Assembly (NCBI RefSeq): GCF_004681185.1
Contig: NZ_SRIF01000003.1
Coordinates: 124,001 to 188,000 of the forward strand
Reading direction: 5' to 3'
Length of the DNA: 64,000 nucleotides
Source: Haloarcula amylovorans
Lineage (GTDB): Archaea; Halobacteriota; Halobacteria; Halobacteriales; Haloarculaceae
This document shows positions 44,262 to 53,265 of this stretch, piece by piece. Under the pieces are notes generated by a model that was not told the origin of the DNA, did not search any database, and worked only from the letters and a program-made list of their open reading frames with translations. The position numbers were made by a program, and so were the translations under genes. The first letter of the stretch is position 1. The number at the start of each line of letters is the position of its first letter.

Positions 44262-44399
44262 ATGGTAGAAAGTCTACTTGAAGATATCCGGGACACCCGG
44301 AACGCGCTATTCCACTTCCGTGCGGAAGCCGATGAAGTTGATCGGGATCAGTTGGACATCGCTCATTCGTACTTCACCGGTATCGCCAACACAGTATAG
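44262..44399 (+). pseudogene. C-terminal gene remnant with RNALFHFR motif
   Basis: The frame reads MVESLLEDIRDTRNALFHFR then DQLDIAHSYFTGIANTV and a stop at 44399. This helical ending, with RNALFHFR, resembles C-termini of larger haloarchaeal proteins (recalled, not checked). It starts at the point where the AlbA_2 frame of the opposite strand ends, indicating a recombination joint. Confidence 0.4.
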
Positions 44400-44528
44400 C
44401 CAGTGTTCGCTGCTTCTCTGCATATTCGAGAGGCGAGACCAAGGGAATGCACCGACGAGTATGGTTTGTGGCCACACAGCATTCCACCACAATGCTAATG
44501 TCCTATAGAAATATATTTTGTAGTAGTT

Positions 44529-44885
44529 ATGCTCAAAGGGCATTTTCAGTCGGCGGGGGCGAGTATCGAGCACGGGGATACGAGTGTGCTCTTTCCCGTT
44601 GAGGAACTCGATGCGACAGTCCTTCAGCGTCGAGATGCGGAACTCGCGCTTGCCGACGCTGACGCGGAGAACGTCACCGTCATCGCTCCAACAAGCCTGG
44701 CGAGCAGTTACTTCCTCACGCAGCACGTCCTCACCGCGATCCCCGTCGATGAGCTTTTACCCGGAGTCCGGTCGAAGCTCGCCGATGGGCTTGACACCGC
44801 GATTGAGACGTTTGACCTCATCCAGATCGGCAAGTGGGTCACCGACAGTCCCGACCACTCCCTCGCCGAATACACGGACGCGTGA
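44529..44885 (+). CDS. Hypothetical haloarchaeal protein
   Basis: A 118-residue protein of typical haloarchaeal composition: SIEHGDTSVLFPVEELDATV, AENVTVIAPTSLASSYFLTQ, PGVRSKLADGLDTAIETFDL. A beta-alpha pattern is visible and no motif is recognised. The start at 44529 follows an AT-rich promoter-like stretch. It probably shares a transcript with the two genes that follow (57 and 43 bp gaps). Confidence 0.6.
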   Translation: MLKGHFQSAGASIEHGDTSVLFPVEELDATVLQRRDAELALADADAENVTVIAPTSLASSYFLTQHVLTAIPVDELLPGVRSKLADGLDTAIETFDLIQIGKWVTDSPDHSLAEYTDA

Positions 44886-44942
44886 CCGGCAGTATGGACG
44901 ACGAATCGAAGACGAACACTGCGGCACGGCCACCCTTTCACG

Positions 44943-45212
44943 ATGACTGACTCGCTTACAGACGACTACCCGGAGGCTGCCCCGTTCATTCAGCAAGCGG
45001 TTGAGGAGCACGGTGAAGAGTGGGTGCTGGAAAACTACTACGAGCAACTGTACCCACTCGCGCGAGTGATGGCGATGCCTGACAAGGACGAACTCCCGTT
45101 CTACGACCCGGATGAGCACGACACGATGACAGAGGACGAGAAGGTGGAGATGTATCAAGCGTGGGCCGAATACCGAGAGAATCTCCGCAAGGGAAGAAAA
45201 CCCGACGAGTGA
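44943..45212 (+). CDS. Hypothetical acidic helical protein
   Basis: An 89-residue, highly acidic protein (PEAAPFIQQAVEEHGEEWVL, YDPDEHDTMTEDEKVEMYQA) predicted to be mostly helical. Position and spacing suggest an operon with the ADP-ribosylglycohydrolase gene 43 bp downstream. No domain is recognised. Confidence 0.6.
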   Translation: MTDSLTDDYPEAAPFIQQAVEEHGEEWVLENYYEQLYPLARVMAMPDKDELPFYDPDEHDTMTEDEKVEMYQAWAEYRENLRKGRKPDE

Positions 45213-45255
45213 CTGCCGCCCTACATTTTTCTCAGCGGTAGTCGTTGAGTGACGT

Positions 45256-46161
45256 ATGGATTCGGATCGAGCCCGTGGAGTTCTACTAGGGTTGGCGTGC
45301 GGGGATGCGCTTGGCCGACCGGTGGAGTTCAAGTCTGCGTCCGAGATCAGTGCTGAACACGGGCGGCTCGACGAGATGATTGGGCACGGTACGTGGAACC
45401 AACCCGCTGGGACAATTACTGATGACACAGAACAGGCGCTGTGTATCGCTCGTAGTTTCGTCGAACAGCAGGCGTTCGATCCGGCGGATGTCGCGGACCG
45501 GTTCGTCGCGTGGTACGACACTGGCCCGTTCGACATTGGAGGGATGACGAGACGGGCACTCACCCGGCTCAAACGCGGTGACGAGTGGGACAAGGCCGGT
45601 CAGCAAGTCTGGGAGCAAAGCCCGGAGGGCCAGAACGCGGGGAACGGGAGTGTGATGCGGTGCGCGCCGCTTGCAATCCCGTACGTGGCGGACTGGGAGC
45701 GACTCGCCGAGGTGAGTCGGCAGTCCTCGCAGATCACGCACGCTGACCCGCGGTGTACGTACGGGTGTGCAGTTCTGAACGTTACCATCGCCGGCCTGCT
45801 TGACGACGCGGCGTCGCCGTTGGGAGATGCTCTCGACTACGTCGGTTCGGACGCACCTGACGAGCTTATGGCGGCGCTTGAACCACTCGCTCGCGGTGAG
45901 TCACCTGATGGCTTAGAGACGTCAGGATACGTCGTGCATTCATTACAGACAGCACTCCACGATGGTCTGGTCGCGGAGAGTGCCGAGGAGGCGATTGTGA
46001 CCGGTGTCAACCGTGGCGGTGACACCGATACGATTGGCGCGATAGCGGGTGCGGTCGCTGGCGCACGATTCGGGGCATCGGCGCTCCCTGATCGATGGCT
46101 TGCAGCTATCGATGAAGCTGAGGAACTCGAATCACTGGCAGAGCAACTCACGTCGGTGTAA
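45256..46161 (+). CDS. ADP-ribosylglycohydrolase family protein
   Basis: A 301-residue DraG/ARH-fold enzyme. The family start MDSDRARGVLLGLACGDALG is at residue 1, the metal-binding ITDDTEQALC corresponds to the conserved TDDT near residue 56, NAGNGSVMRCAPLAIPY lies near 130, and the second metal motif GGDTDTIGAIAGAVAGARFG is near 260. All acidic ligands for the two magnesium ions are visible. It removes ADP-ribose from proteins, nucleic acids or small molecules. Its location beside nucleases in a defence-like island suggests reversal of, or immunity to, an ADP-ribosylating toxin, which is inference. No ADP-ribosyltransferase was found in the window. Confidence 0.93.
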   Translation: MDSDRARGVLLGLACGDALGRPVEFKSASEISAEHGRLDEMIGHGTWNQPAGTITDDTEQALCIARSFVEQQAFDPADVADRFVAWYDTGPFDIGGMTRRALTRLKRGDEWDKAGQQVWEQSPEGQNAGNGSVMRCAPLAIPYVADWERLAEVSRQSSQITHADPRCTYGCAVLNVTIAGLLDDAASPLGDALDYVGSDAPDELMAALEPLARGESPDGLETSGYVVHSLQTALHDGLVAESAEEAIVTGVNRGGDTDTIGAIAGAVAGARFGASALPDRWLAAIDEAEELESLAEQLTSV

Positions 46162-46248
46162 TACTGACGACCGAAAGAGCGATCTTATCAGTCAAGTTCC
46201 GAACCTCGCCTATGCAGTTTTATTAAAGGTCTGTTCAATGGAGTTTGT

Positions 46249-47544
46249 ATGGTGGATGTGGAGTTTCGGGATATAGACAGAACTGTATCTGATCTCCGGG
46301 ATTTCGCTCAACGGGTGGAAGCGCTTACTGAGCGTGGAGACATTCGCCGTCCTTGGCCGACACTCCGTATTCTCGGACGACGGAATAGAGAACGGTACTG
46401 GCAAGCGTATCTTGCGTATTTCCTGGACCCATCCAAACCTCATGGCTTCCGGGGAGTTCTTTTAGAAGAGATTCTGGAGATGGTGTCAGAAGAAACGAGT
46501 TTCACGCGAGATCTGTTGCATCCAGACTGGGATCTGGTGGAAATAGAAGCTGAAGCAAGTGGTGACGATGGTCGGCCAGATATCCTCATCTACCAGCCCG
46601 ATAGATGGTTCATCTGTTTTGAATTGAAAGTCAACGCGAGCTACGACGCTGGACAGCTGAAAAGGTATGTTGAAGCCACTGAATTCAGCAATTTGGATGT
46701 AACAGAGTATGACCCTGAACGGCGATTCTACATCTATATTGATACTGAGCAGCCGACGGGATTCCCGCCGGATGCGGATGCCGAAAACGAGTTTGCGATG
46801 GTTACTTGGAACGAGATCGCTAGGGCGATAGACACGGTAACGGCCCCTCCTAACGGTCACTATCCCGTTCGAAGCATTGAGCAGTTGAGAGACTACCGTG
46901 AGCTGATTTCGTACAAGACAAACATGGATCAGGATGACAGAACCTATCGAGAACTAAAAGACGAGTACATCGAACATCGAGACGCAATTCGTGCTGCTAA
47001 CGAGGCAGGCAAGGAGTTTATCGCTCGGAACTTAGCCCACGAATGGGTTAGTGCGATATCTACCGGCGATTTTCAACCGGACTTCTGGGACGAAAACTGG
47101 GCGATTCACTATAGAGAAAATCGTGATTCACCGGGCTGGGGACAAATATACCGCAGAAACTGGAAGCAGAAAGACGACATAGACATTGACGTCCATTTCG
47201 AACATAAACCACGGTGGAAGCACTTCCAAAAGGGAGTACTAGTTCTCAACCTTGAAATCGAAGGAGGGAGTGACGCAAACGACTCGATCAAATCCTGTTG
47301 GAATGAAAATAAGGATGTTGTCCGGAGTCGGACACCGGAGACTATGGAAATCGGTTCCCCAAGCCGTCGGAACAAATACATGCTGAAATCCAAGGACGGC
47401 GCTTATGAATACACACCCGGCGATCCAGACGCATACTTCGAAGCTCTACAGGACGCGCTCGAAGATAACAAACCAGTAGCTGAGATTGTAGATGAGATAA
47501 TCACCGAACTTCCGTTTGAGGATCCAACGGCCGTTCAACTCTGA
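46249..47544 (+). CDS. PD-(D/E)XK nuclease superfamily protein (PDDEXK_4-like), copy 1
   Basis: A 431-residue protein with a nuclease fold in the N-terminal half: RYWQAYLAYFLDPSKPHGFR, then GRPDILIYQPDRWFICFELK. This gives the catalytic Asp near residue 110 and Glu-x-Lys near 124, followed by GQLKRYVEAT. The C-terminal half (from about 230) has a separate domain with WDENWAIHYRENRDSPGWGQ and KHFQKGVLVLNLEIEG. It is paralogous to the protein at 48934, with which it shares NRERYW/TQERDW and WFICxELKV. Such proteins are frequent in haloarchaeal defence islands. The target is unknown. Confidence 0.85.
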   Translation: MVDVEFRDIDRTVSDLRDFAQRVEALTERGDIRRPWPTLRILGRRNRERYWQAYLAYFLDPSKPHGFRGVLLEEILEMVSEETSFTRDLLHPDWDLVEIEAEASGDDGRPDILIYQPDRWFICFELKVNASYDAGQLKRYVEATEFSNLDVTEYDPERRFYIYIDTEQPTGFPPDADAENEFAMVTWNEIARAIDTVTAPPNGHYPVRSIEQLRDYRELISYKTNMDQDDRTYRELKDEYIEHRDAIRAANEAGKEFIARNLAHEWVSAISTGDFQPDFWDENWAIHYRENRDSPGWGQIYRRNWKQKDDIDIDVHFEHKPRWKHFQKGVLVLNLEIEGGSDANDSIKSCWNENKDVVRSRTPETMEIGSPSRRNKYMLKSKDGAYEYTPGDPDAYFEALQDALEDNKPVAEIVDEIITELPFEDPTAVQL

Positions 47545-47590
47545 GAAACTCATTCAACTGCCCGTGGACGCGGTTTACTACTCCGTCAGT

Positions 47591-48634
47591 CTATAGCCAC
47601 GAGAGCCCGGTGTTGAGTTCTTCGAGGAATGTCGGTCTTACTCGCGCCTCAGGCGGGAATGCGAGTTGCTCGCCATCTCGGTTAAGAATGGTTTCTCGGA
47701 GGAACGGGTGGGCGGGGTCGAAGGATGGACTGGTTCGGATGCGGTAGTCACTGTCGATAGTGAAGAGGGCGGCATCGAACGCGCGGTGGTGGAGCGCGTT
47801 TAACACGAGGACGTTCTCTGGGTGCTCGGCCAGGTCAGGGTGTTGACTTCGCGGGAGGACGTGGGCTAAATTTAGGAGGTCTGCTTCTTGAATGCCGGTC
47901 ATGGTGCACGCGTGGCCGTATCGGTCGAAGGCGTTGTCACGGAAGGCGTCGCTCACGATGGTTTCGGAGGTTTCGTAGCGTCGGATCCGTCCGGTTTGGT
48001 CGAGGGTTTCGCCGGTTGGCCATTGCGCGACGTCGCCGGTTTCGACCCAGCGCGTCCAGACATCCGGTGCGTGGTTGTCGTCGTTCAGTTGGGCGCGGTC
48101 GTGCAGCCACGTGACGGGGACCGACTGGGTGTTGAGGATCGAGAAGTGAAAGAGATAATTCGGGATCTGCGTGCCGGTGTCGTCTTGATAGGACCGGACT
48201 TCGAAGTGGTCCGGAACGCACAGCCCGCAGAATTCGACGACGCCGGATTCGGGTTTCCGGAACACGAGGACTGGCGGGACGTCCTCGCGTCGACCAGCTG
48301 CGGCCCGGTCGAATGCCGTCTTGATTTTCTGGTTCTTGATGGATTCGTCGTATGGGTTGTCGGCTTTGGCGTCGCCCCAGTAACTGATGTAGCCGGCGTT
48401 GACGGCGAGTGTGTCTTCCCACGGATCGTCGTGTTGGGAGATGCCGCTGTCGTTCGAAACGAGGACGAGCGCTGCGGGCGTCTCAGATCGACTGGCGCTG
48501 AGAGCTCGGATGCCGCCGGTGTTTTTGATGCCAGCGTCTAGTTGGCCGCGAATCCAGCGCAGGAACTGGTCGGCAGAGTTGCGATAACTCCCGGTGTCGC
48601 GGTACTGCTCGCCGACGCGGAACCTGCGCTGCAT
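47591..48634 (-). CDS. HNH endonuclease with putative SRA-like N-terminal domain
   Basis: A 347-residue protein on the opposite strand to its neighbours. The C-terminal part is an HNH nuclease: ACTMTGIQEADLLNLAHVLP, then HPENVLVLNALHHRAFDAAL, giving the His, Asn and His positions near residues 268-295. The N-terminal roughly 220 residues (FRVGEQYRDTGSYRN, GIRALSASRSETPAALVLVS, GYISYWGDAKADNP, VPDHFEVRSYQDDTG) recall SRA/AspBHI-type domains that read modified cytosine. A modification-dependent restriction role is therefore possible but rests on resemblance. It is flanked on both sides by related PD-(D/E)XK genes. Confidence 0.8.
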   Translation of the reverse strand: MQRRFRVGEQYRDTGSYRNSADQFLRWIRGQLDAGIKNTGGIRALSASRSETPAALVLVSNDSGISQHDDPWEDTLAVNAGYISYWGDAKADNPYDESIKNQKIKTAFDRAAAGRREDVPPVLVFRKPESGVVEFCGLCVPDHFEVRSYQDDTGTQIPNYLFHFSILNTQSVPVTWLHDRAQLNDDNHAPDVWTRWVETGDVAQWPTGETLDQTGRIRRYETSETIVSDAFRDNAFDRYGHACTMTGIQEADLLNLAHVLPRSQHPDLAEHPENVLVLNALHHRAFDAALFTIDSDYRIRTSPSFDPAHPFLRETILNRDGEQLAFPPEARVRPTFLEELNTGLSWL

Positions 48635-48933
48635 GCTAGCAGGGTCGTTTCGTCTGCTGTGTAATAACAGTGCCCGGTATCGACGATGTATACTGAGTGT
48701 CCTCTCCGCCGGGTATCTACTGTGTCAATAATCCTTCTGAGTGGCGATAGAGATATCTCTCTGCGAAAATGGGCGTGCTGTTGGGGTGGGTGTCCGCATA
48801 CTTGACGGAGCGGTTGGGAGCGATTCGTCGCTTTCGGCTTCACCGGTCCGCGCGGTCCAGGTGTTCATACCTCGTGGCAAGGTGTTGTTCTGTGGCGTGA
48901 CGGCGTCACTTTGATTTTCATTGTGGGTGACTG
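48635..48933. other. 299-bp divergent intergenic region
   Basis: It lies between the HNH endonuclease start and the second PD-(D/E)XK gene and should hold both promoters. An AT-rich patch occurs at 48903-48927. No gene is recognised. Confidence 0.4.
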
Positions 48934-50289
48934 ATGCGTATGAGTCGAAGTATCGCAACGGAACTGACGAAGATACAGCGGCGACTTGCCGCGCTTCCGG
49001 AGGCCGAAGAGCCTCCACCGACCACGTTACAGGTGCTCGACCGGAGCACACAAGAGCGTGACTGGCAGCAGTTCCTCGTTCATTTCCTGACGCCCGACGC
49101 CCCACACGGGCTCGACCACGCTGTCTTAGAACACGTACTCGCTGCGCTGTCTGACCGCGATGATTCGAGGTATGCGTTTTCGCGGTTTGACATCGATGAG
49201 ATACAGATCGCACAAGAAGTGTCTACGTCCGATGGCATTCCGGACGTCGTGATGTGGGCGTCCGACGAGTGGTTCATCTGCTGGGAGTTGAAAGTCCACG
49301 CATCAGAAGGGCAAGACCAGACAGAGCGGTACGTCGGCGTCGATTCGTTCGACGGGATCGGGGTTGACAAAGCCGACGTCCCCACTGACGGCCAGCACTA
49401 CGTGTTTTTAGCCCCTGAGTCGGCGTCGTCACCGGCTGCCGACGACTTTGTGCATGTCTCGTGGGAGTGGCTAGCTGCGGAGCTTCAGTCGTTCCTGATG
49501 GAGAGTTACGATGAGTACCCGGCGCGAACCACGGCGCAGTTGAAAGACTTCGTCGACACGATTCGGAGTGAACTCACAATGACCGAATACCAGGAGAATC
49601 AGCAGGAGATGGTGGAACTGTACGTCGAAAACTACGGTGTGATCTCGGACCTAGAGACAGCGTTTGAGGAGGAGTGGTCGGAGTTTGAATCGACGTGGGG
49701 ACGGCGGCTGGCGCAGACGCTGGATGGTGTTGAACTAATCGAGGATGCAGATGTGCCGGAGGAGTACGCCGCGGTCCAGGTGGAGATGAAGTCGGGGGAG
49801 CGCCGGCAGTGGACGTTCCGCCAGGGGAAGTCAGATTGGTCGTGGCTATTCCCCCGGGAGTGGTGGAAGAAACTGGATGAGGGCCGAGCGGTTTCGGATG
49901 CGACGAAACCGAACGCGCGGGTCGGACTGGTCCACCGGCTTGACTGGCATCAAACGGAGGCCGTCCGGGATCACATGTTGGTTGTTTACCTTCGAAATGC
50001 CCCGTCGGGCCACGATAGCTTCTACGATAATTTCGCCGCGCGGTTCAGTGACGCCAGCGCGGAAATCGCGGAGGCGATTGACGGAACGAACTTCACAATT
50101 ACGGGCAATAAGTCGAATCTCCTCCGTGCTGAGTACGACATTGACGTCGATTCACACGCCGACTTCTTCGACGCGTACGTGGACGCCTTGGCCCAAGCTG
50201 TCCGAGAGAGTGCTGTCGAAAACTCGGAGTTGGTCGAGAGTATTGACCGGCTGTATGAGACGACGGTGGCGGAGGACGTCTCAGTGTAA
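48934..50289 (+). CDS. PD-(D/E)XK nuclease superfamily protein (PDDEXK_4-like), copy 2
   Basis: A 451-residue paralogue of the protein at 46249. It contains RDWQQFLVHFLTPDAPHGLD near residue 48, GIPDVVMWASDEWFICWELK with the Asp near 103 and Glu-x-Lys near 117, and TERYVGVDSFDGIGVDKADV as the downstream helix. The C-terminal half (from 230) contains QMTFR-like RRQWTFRQGKSDWSWLFPRE and a second mixed domain. Starts at 48934 and 48940 are both possible. With the HNH gene it makes a three-nuclease cluster. The extra C-terminal domain of both copies may recognise the target. Confidence 0.85.
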   Translation: MRMSRSIATELTKIQRRLAALPEAEEPPPTTLQVLDRSTQERDWQQFLVHFLTPDAPHGLDHAVLEHVLAALSDRDDSRYAFSRFDIDEIQIAQEVSTSDGIPDVVMWASDEWFICWELKVHASEGQDQTERYVGVDSFDGIGVDKADVPTDGQHYVFLAPESASSPAADDFVHVSWEWLAAELQSFLMESYDEYPARTTAQLKDFVDTIRSELTMTEYQENQQEMVELYVENYGVISDLETAFEEEWSEFESTWGRRLAQTLDGVELIEDADVPEEYAAVQVEMKSGERRQWTFRQGKSDWSWLFPREWWKKLDEGRAVSDATKPNARVGLVHRLDWHQTEAVRDHMLVVYLRNAPSGHDSFYDNFAARFSDASAEIAEAIDGTNFTITGNKSNLLRAEYDIDVDSHADFFDAYVDALAQAVRESAVENSELVESIDRLYETTVAEDVSV

Positions 50290-50325
50290 CCTGCGGGTGA
50301 GTTTACCCGGCCGTGTCTCTGAGAT

Positions 50326-51420
50326 TCAGTCCGGTGTGAATCCGATTGGAACGGTGAGGAGGTCAGCGTCGTCGCCCCATGCTAGGTATCGATACTGTCG
50401 GTAGCGTGATCCCTGGCGTGGATCCAGGCCAGAGTAATCGATTATCGGTGACGGGTCTTCTGAGTCTTCTTCGTCCTCCTCGTCGTCTGGGTACGTCAGC
50501 AGCGCCGCACGGATTGAAGCACGCCGGTTCACATCCAGCTGCTCGGGTTCAAGCAAGTACTCGTGCGATTGCAAGACCTCCTTTTGAGACTGAGTGAGGG
50601 AGTCCCGCGTCGGCCGTTCTTGAGTAATCACGTCGCGTATCTCTCGACTACGACGTTCAACTTCGTTGACGACAACTCCAAGGATGTCCCTATCACCGGA
50701 CTCAAACGGCGGTTCTCTATCAATCAGGTTCCCAGGGAACCGGGAGTCCAGCAATTGACTCTCGTATCCGTGTAGCTGCTGGTACCCCGCAGTTGGGGCT
50801 GTACTGCTGTGCGTTCGGAGTGGGACACCAATGAGCGTCGCGCGCGTGAGGGCTCTAATCTCGGGCCACGTGTAGAGGAAGTCGGAGTCCATACGATGAT
50901 ACGCGTTTGGCTCTGAGTACCGCGGTTCGGTTTTGTCTTTGAGGTAGACCGATGAGAACGTCGGGCTGGATTCGTGTACCGGCACCCAGAACGCGGTGTA
51001 CTCGTGCAGGTTATCCTGGTGTTTTGGGAGTGTGGCGAGTGCTTCGACGTCGAGGAAGACGGTCGCGCTTAGCACGTCGCCGAGGCCGGTGAGGTCAGTG
51101 ACGACTGGGAGTGCGTAGAACGTGAGTCCGGGGAGCGGAGCGCGGCCGAGTAGTGTTTTGGCTTGTTGGCCGTTGAACGGGAATTTAACTGCTGTCTGTG
51201 GGTTTCCGGGGTCGAAGGTGCGGTCGTCGATCTCACTGTAGACGGCCTTGTACTGGAGTTCGAGCCGTGACGCGGTACTGAATTCGATGTCGTAGCCGCC
51301 CTCGGCTTCCTCATGCTACGTCGGGACGATAGCAACCCCCGCGTCGAAATCACCCTTGGCTAACTGCTGCTGCTGCGTCGCATTCACCAGAAGCGACGAC
51401 TTAGAAGGGTAGTCAGTCAT
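50326..51420 (-). pseudogene. Unrecognised protein gene with a premature TAG at codon 35
   Basis: From ATG 51420 the frame reads MTDYPSKSSLLVNATQQQQL and onward for 34 codons to TAG at 51316-51318. It then stays open as HEEAEGGYDIEFSTASRLEL, through YALPVVTDLTGLGDVLSAT and AFWVPVHESSPTFSSVYLKD, to the stop at 50326, 364 codons in all. The product after the stop has haloarchaeal composition and begins directly after the break, so one substitution split the gene. The convergent nuclease gene ends 36 bp away. No family is recognised. Translation from an internal start (about 51075) would give 249 residues. Confidence 0.6.
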
Positions 51421-51518
51421 ACACTGACCGTAGACTCATGATGTGATTATTCTTCGGCTGAAACGTTTGGAGAGGTTCTGTGATGAATGCTGCCTAGCGG
51501 CGCGGAGAGACAAAACGG

Positions 51519-52130
51519 TTAGACTTTGAGTAGATGGTCGTAGACTCTCTCGGTCGTCTGAATACTGCGATGACGAAGGCGGACATCATACAGCGTGTTT
51601 CCGTCTTCTTCGTTCATCATTCGATAAGCAACGCCGTGCCGTAGCGCGTGAGGTGTCACGTCGCTTGGATCACCTCTACTTCCATCAAGTTTGTAGGGTC
51701 GAATCCCAGCCCCCTCAGCGATCTTGCGAAGCATGTTCCGCACGCCTTGTTCGCTGATGCGCTCCGAAGATCTTGATGGGAAGAGGGCTGGCGTGTCCTT
51801 CCATCGGTTGGTGAGATACGCTGAGAGCAGCCGTGTCGTGTCGTCGGCGAGTTCGAGGGTCACCGGCGGTGGGGAGTTCTGATTCGGGTAGTCCTTCTGC
51901 AGTTCCGTGGGGAGGTAGAGCTCCGAGTTGTTGTTCCGGAGTAGTTCGATATCGAGCTGGACGAGTTCACCTACTCGAAGCCCAGTATCGTACATCGTCG
52001 TGACAATTGCTTCGTTTCGCTGCTGAAGATAGTCTGCACCAGTCGCGTAACTTGCCGAACGGAGTGACTCGACTTGATCGGGGGTCACCCACACTTTCGC
52101 CCGAACTTGGGAATTTGCGTGCTCGCCCAT
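51519..52130 (-). CDS. Tyrosine recombinase/integrase (catalytic domain)
   Basis: A 203-residue protein with the catalytic residues of the phage integrase family: Arg in MYDTGLRVGELVQLD, His-x2-Arg in DVTPHALRHGVAYRM, a following His in RLRHRS and the nucleophilic Tyr in RVYDHLLKV at the very end. The N-terminal core-binding domain of typical XerC/D or viral integrases is missing or very short. The protein could act with a separate DNA-binding partner or be a domestic remnant. ATG 52130 is chosen over TTG 52139. It marks the island as mobile. Confidence 0.88.
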   Translation of the reverse strand: MGEHANSQVRAKVWVTPDQVESLRSASYATGADYLQQRNEAIVTTMYDTGLRVGELVQLDIELLRNNNSELYLPTELQKDYPNQNSPPPVTLELADDTTRLLSAYLTNRWKDTPALFPSRSSERISEQGVRNMLRKIAEGAGIRPYKLDGSRGDPSDVTPHALRHGVAYRMMNEEDGNTLYDVRLRHRSIQTTERVYDHLLKV

Positions 52131-52288
52131 TTTGACCAATCCTCTTTATAAACAGTACTGTGCCTCAACCACTTGAACTTTGGATTCCACAAATAGACTC
52201 CAAAGTTAGAATAACACTGGAACTTTCTCGCTCTCTCCGCACCCCCGGATTCTTATTTAGAAGGCAATCACACGAGCCAATATAGATC

Positions 52289-53146
52289 ATGACTGAAGAC
52301 AACACAAATAGATCTGATCCCAAAGATGAACTTTCTAATGAATTTCGAGAATCCTTCTTTGGCTCTGAAGAGCAAGACCAGCAGGCAAGTGAATCAAAGG
52401 AATTCAGCGCATCGGGACCAACTACTCAGGAACTCAGAGAACTTTCTCATGAAAAAATCCGAGAAAAATATGGTGTAGATGATGAGGACCATCCTCTAGT
52501 AAAGCAAACCGGCAAAGCACATATTCAACGTAGGGTCGAGCCAACGGCGGAGAACGCTGTATTTTTTCTGTTTCTTCAAGGGCTTAGCGATAGCGTAGAA
52601 CGAATCAGCTCCGATGTTCAGGAGAATTTGGATCGAGGTGAGACTACTAGAGTAGATCTGCCCTTAGGTGAGGTTGGTATAGGTCTCTTCCAAATTCATG
52701 CTTTGACTATCTCATATTTTGAAGCGAGTTCATATCTCTTGGTCACAGATAAGCTCCGAAGATCCGGTGTGCCGATCCAGCCGTTTGTTGATTACTATGA
52801 CTCGACTCCTTGGAAGGAGGTGGTGGAAGACCATATGAATCATGAGGAGACAATCCAGGCGATCTACTCTGATCTAGAGGAAAAGGCGAATGCTGGTCAG
52901 TATCAGCATATGCTTGACCGTGCGGACCTGATCGATAGTACGCTTTTTGACCTGGTTGACGATGTAAGAGAAGCCAGGAATACCTATATTCATAATCCGA
53001 TGCTGATGGTTGAGATTGCGGGTCACAAGCAAGTGATTGAGATGATTGCCAAGTGTATATCTGTGATTACAGAAATTGAAGAGTTGCTCGAACAGGAGTT
53101 AGAGATCGATTGGACGATCTACAAAGCCTTAGAAGGAATTGAATAA
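52289..53146 (+). CDS. Hypothetical acidic helical protein
   Basis: A 285-residue protein in AT-rich sequence. The N-terminal 95 residues are disordered and acidic (SNEFRESFFGSEEQDQQASE). The rest is helical (PTAENAVFFLFLQGLSDSVE, GIGLFQIHALTISYFEASSY, DLVDDVREARNTYIHNPMLM). The DDVREARNTYIHNP segment, with Arg-x4-His, resembles the active motif of HEPN-type ribonucleases (Rx4-6H), but here it reads RNTYIH; this is a suggestion only. No partner antitoxin is evident. Confidence 0.55.
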   Translation: MTEDNTNRSDPKDELSNEFRESFFGSEEQDQQASESKEFSASGPTTQELRELSHEKIREKYGVDDEDHPLVKQTGKAHIQRRVEPTAENAVFFLFLQGLSDSVERISSDVQENLDRGETTRVDLPLGEVGIGLFQIHALTISYFEASSYLLVTDKLRRSGVPIQPFVDYYDSTPWKEVVEDHMNHEETIQAIYSDLEEKANAGQYQHMLDRADLIDSTLFDLVDDVREARNTYIHNPMLMVEIAGHKQVIEMIAKCISVITEIEELLEQELEIDWTIYKALEGIE

Positions 53147-53265
53147 GTGGAAGAGAGGTACAGCATACAGAAATCGTATCGTTCGCCAAGCGGAGGGTTG
53201 ACGGAGTAAGGGTGAGTGGTCCGCAAGGGTGCTCGCGTGTTGGTTCATGGTCGGTCGTGCCGAGA

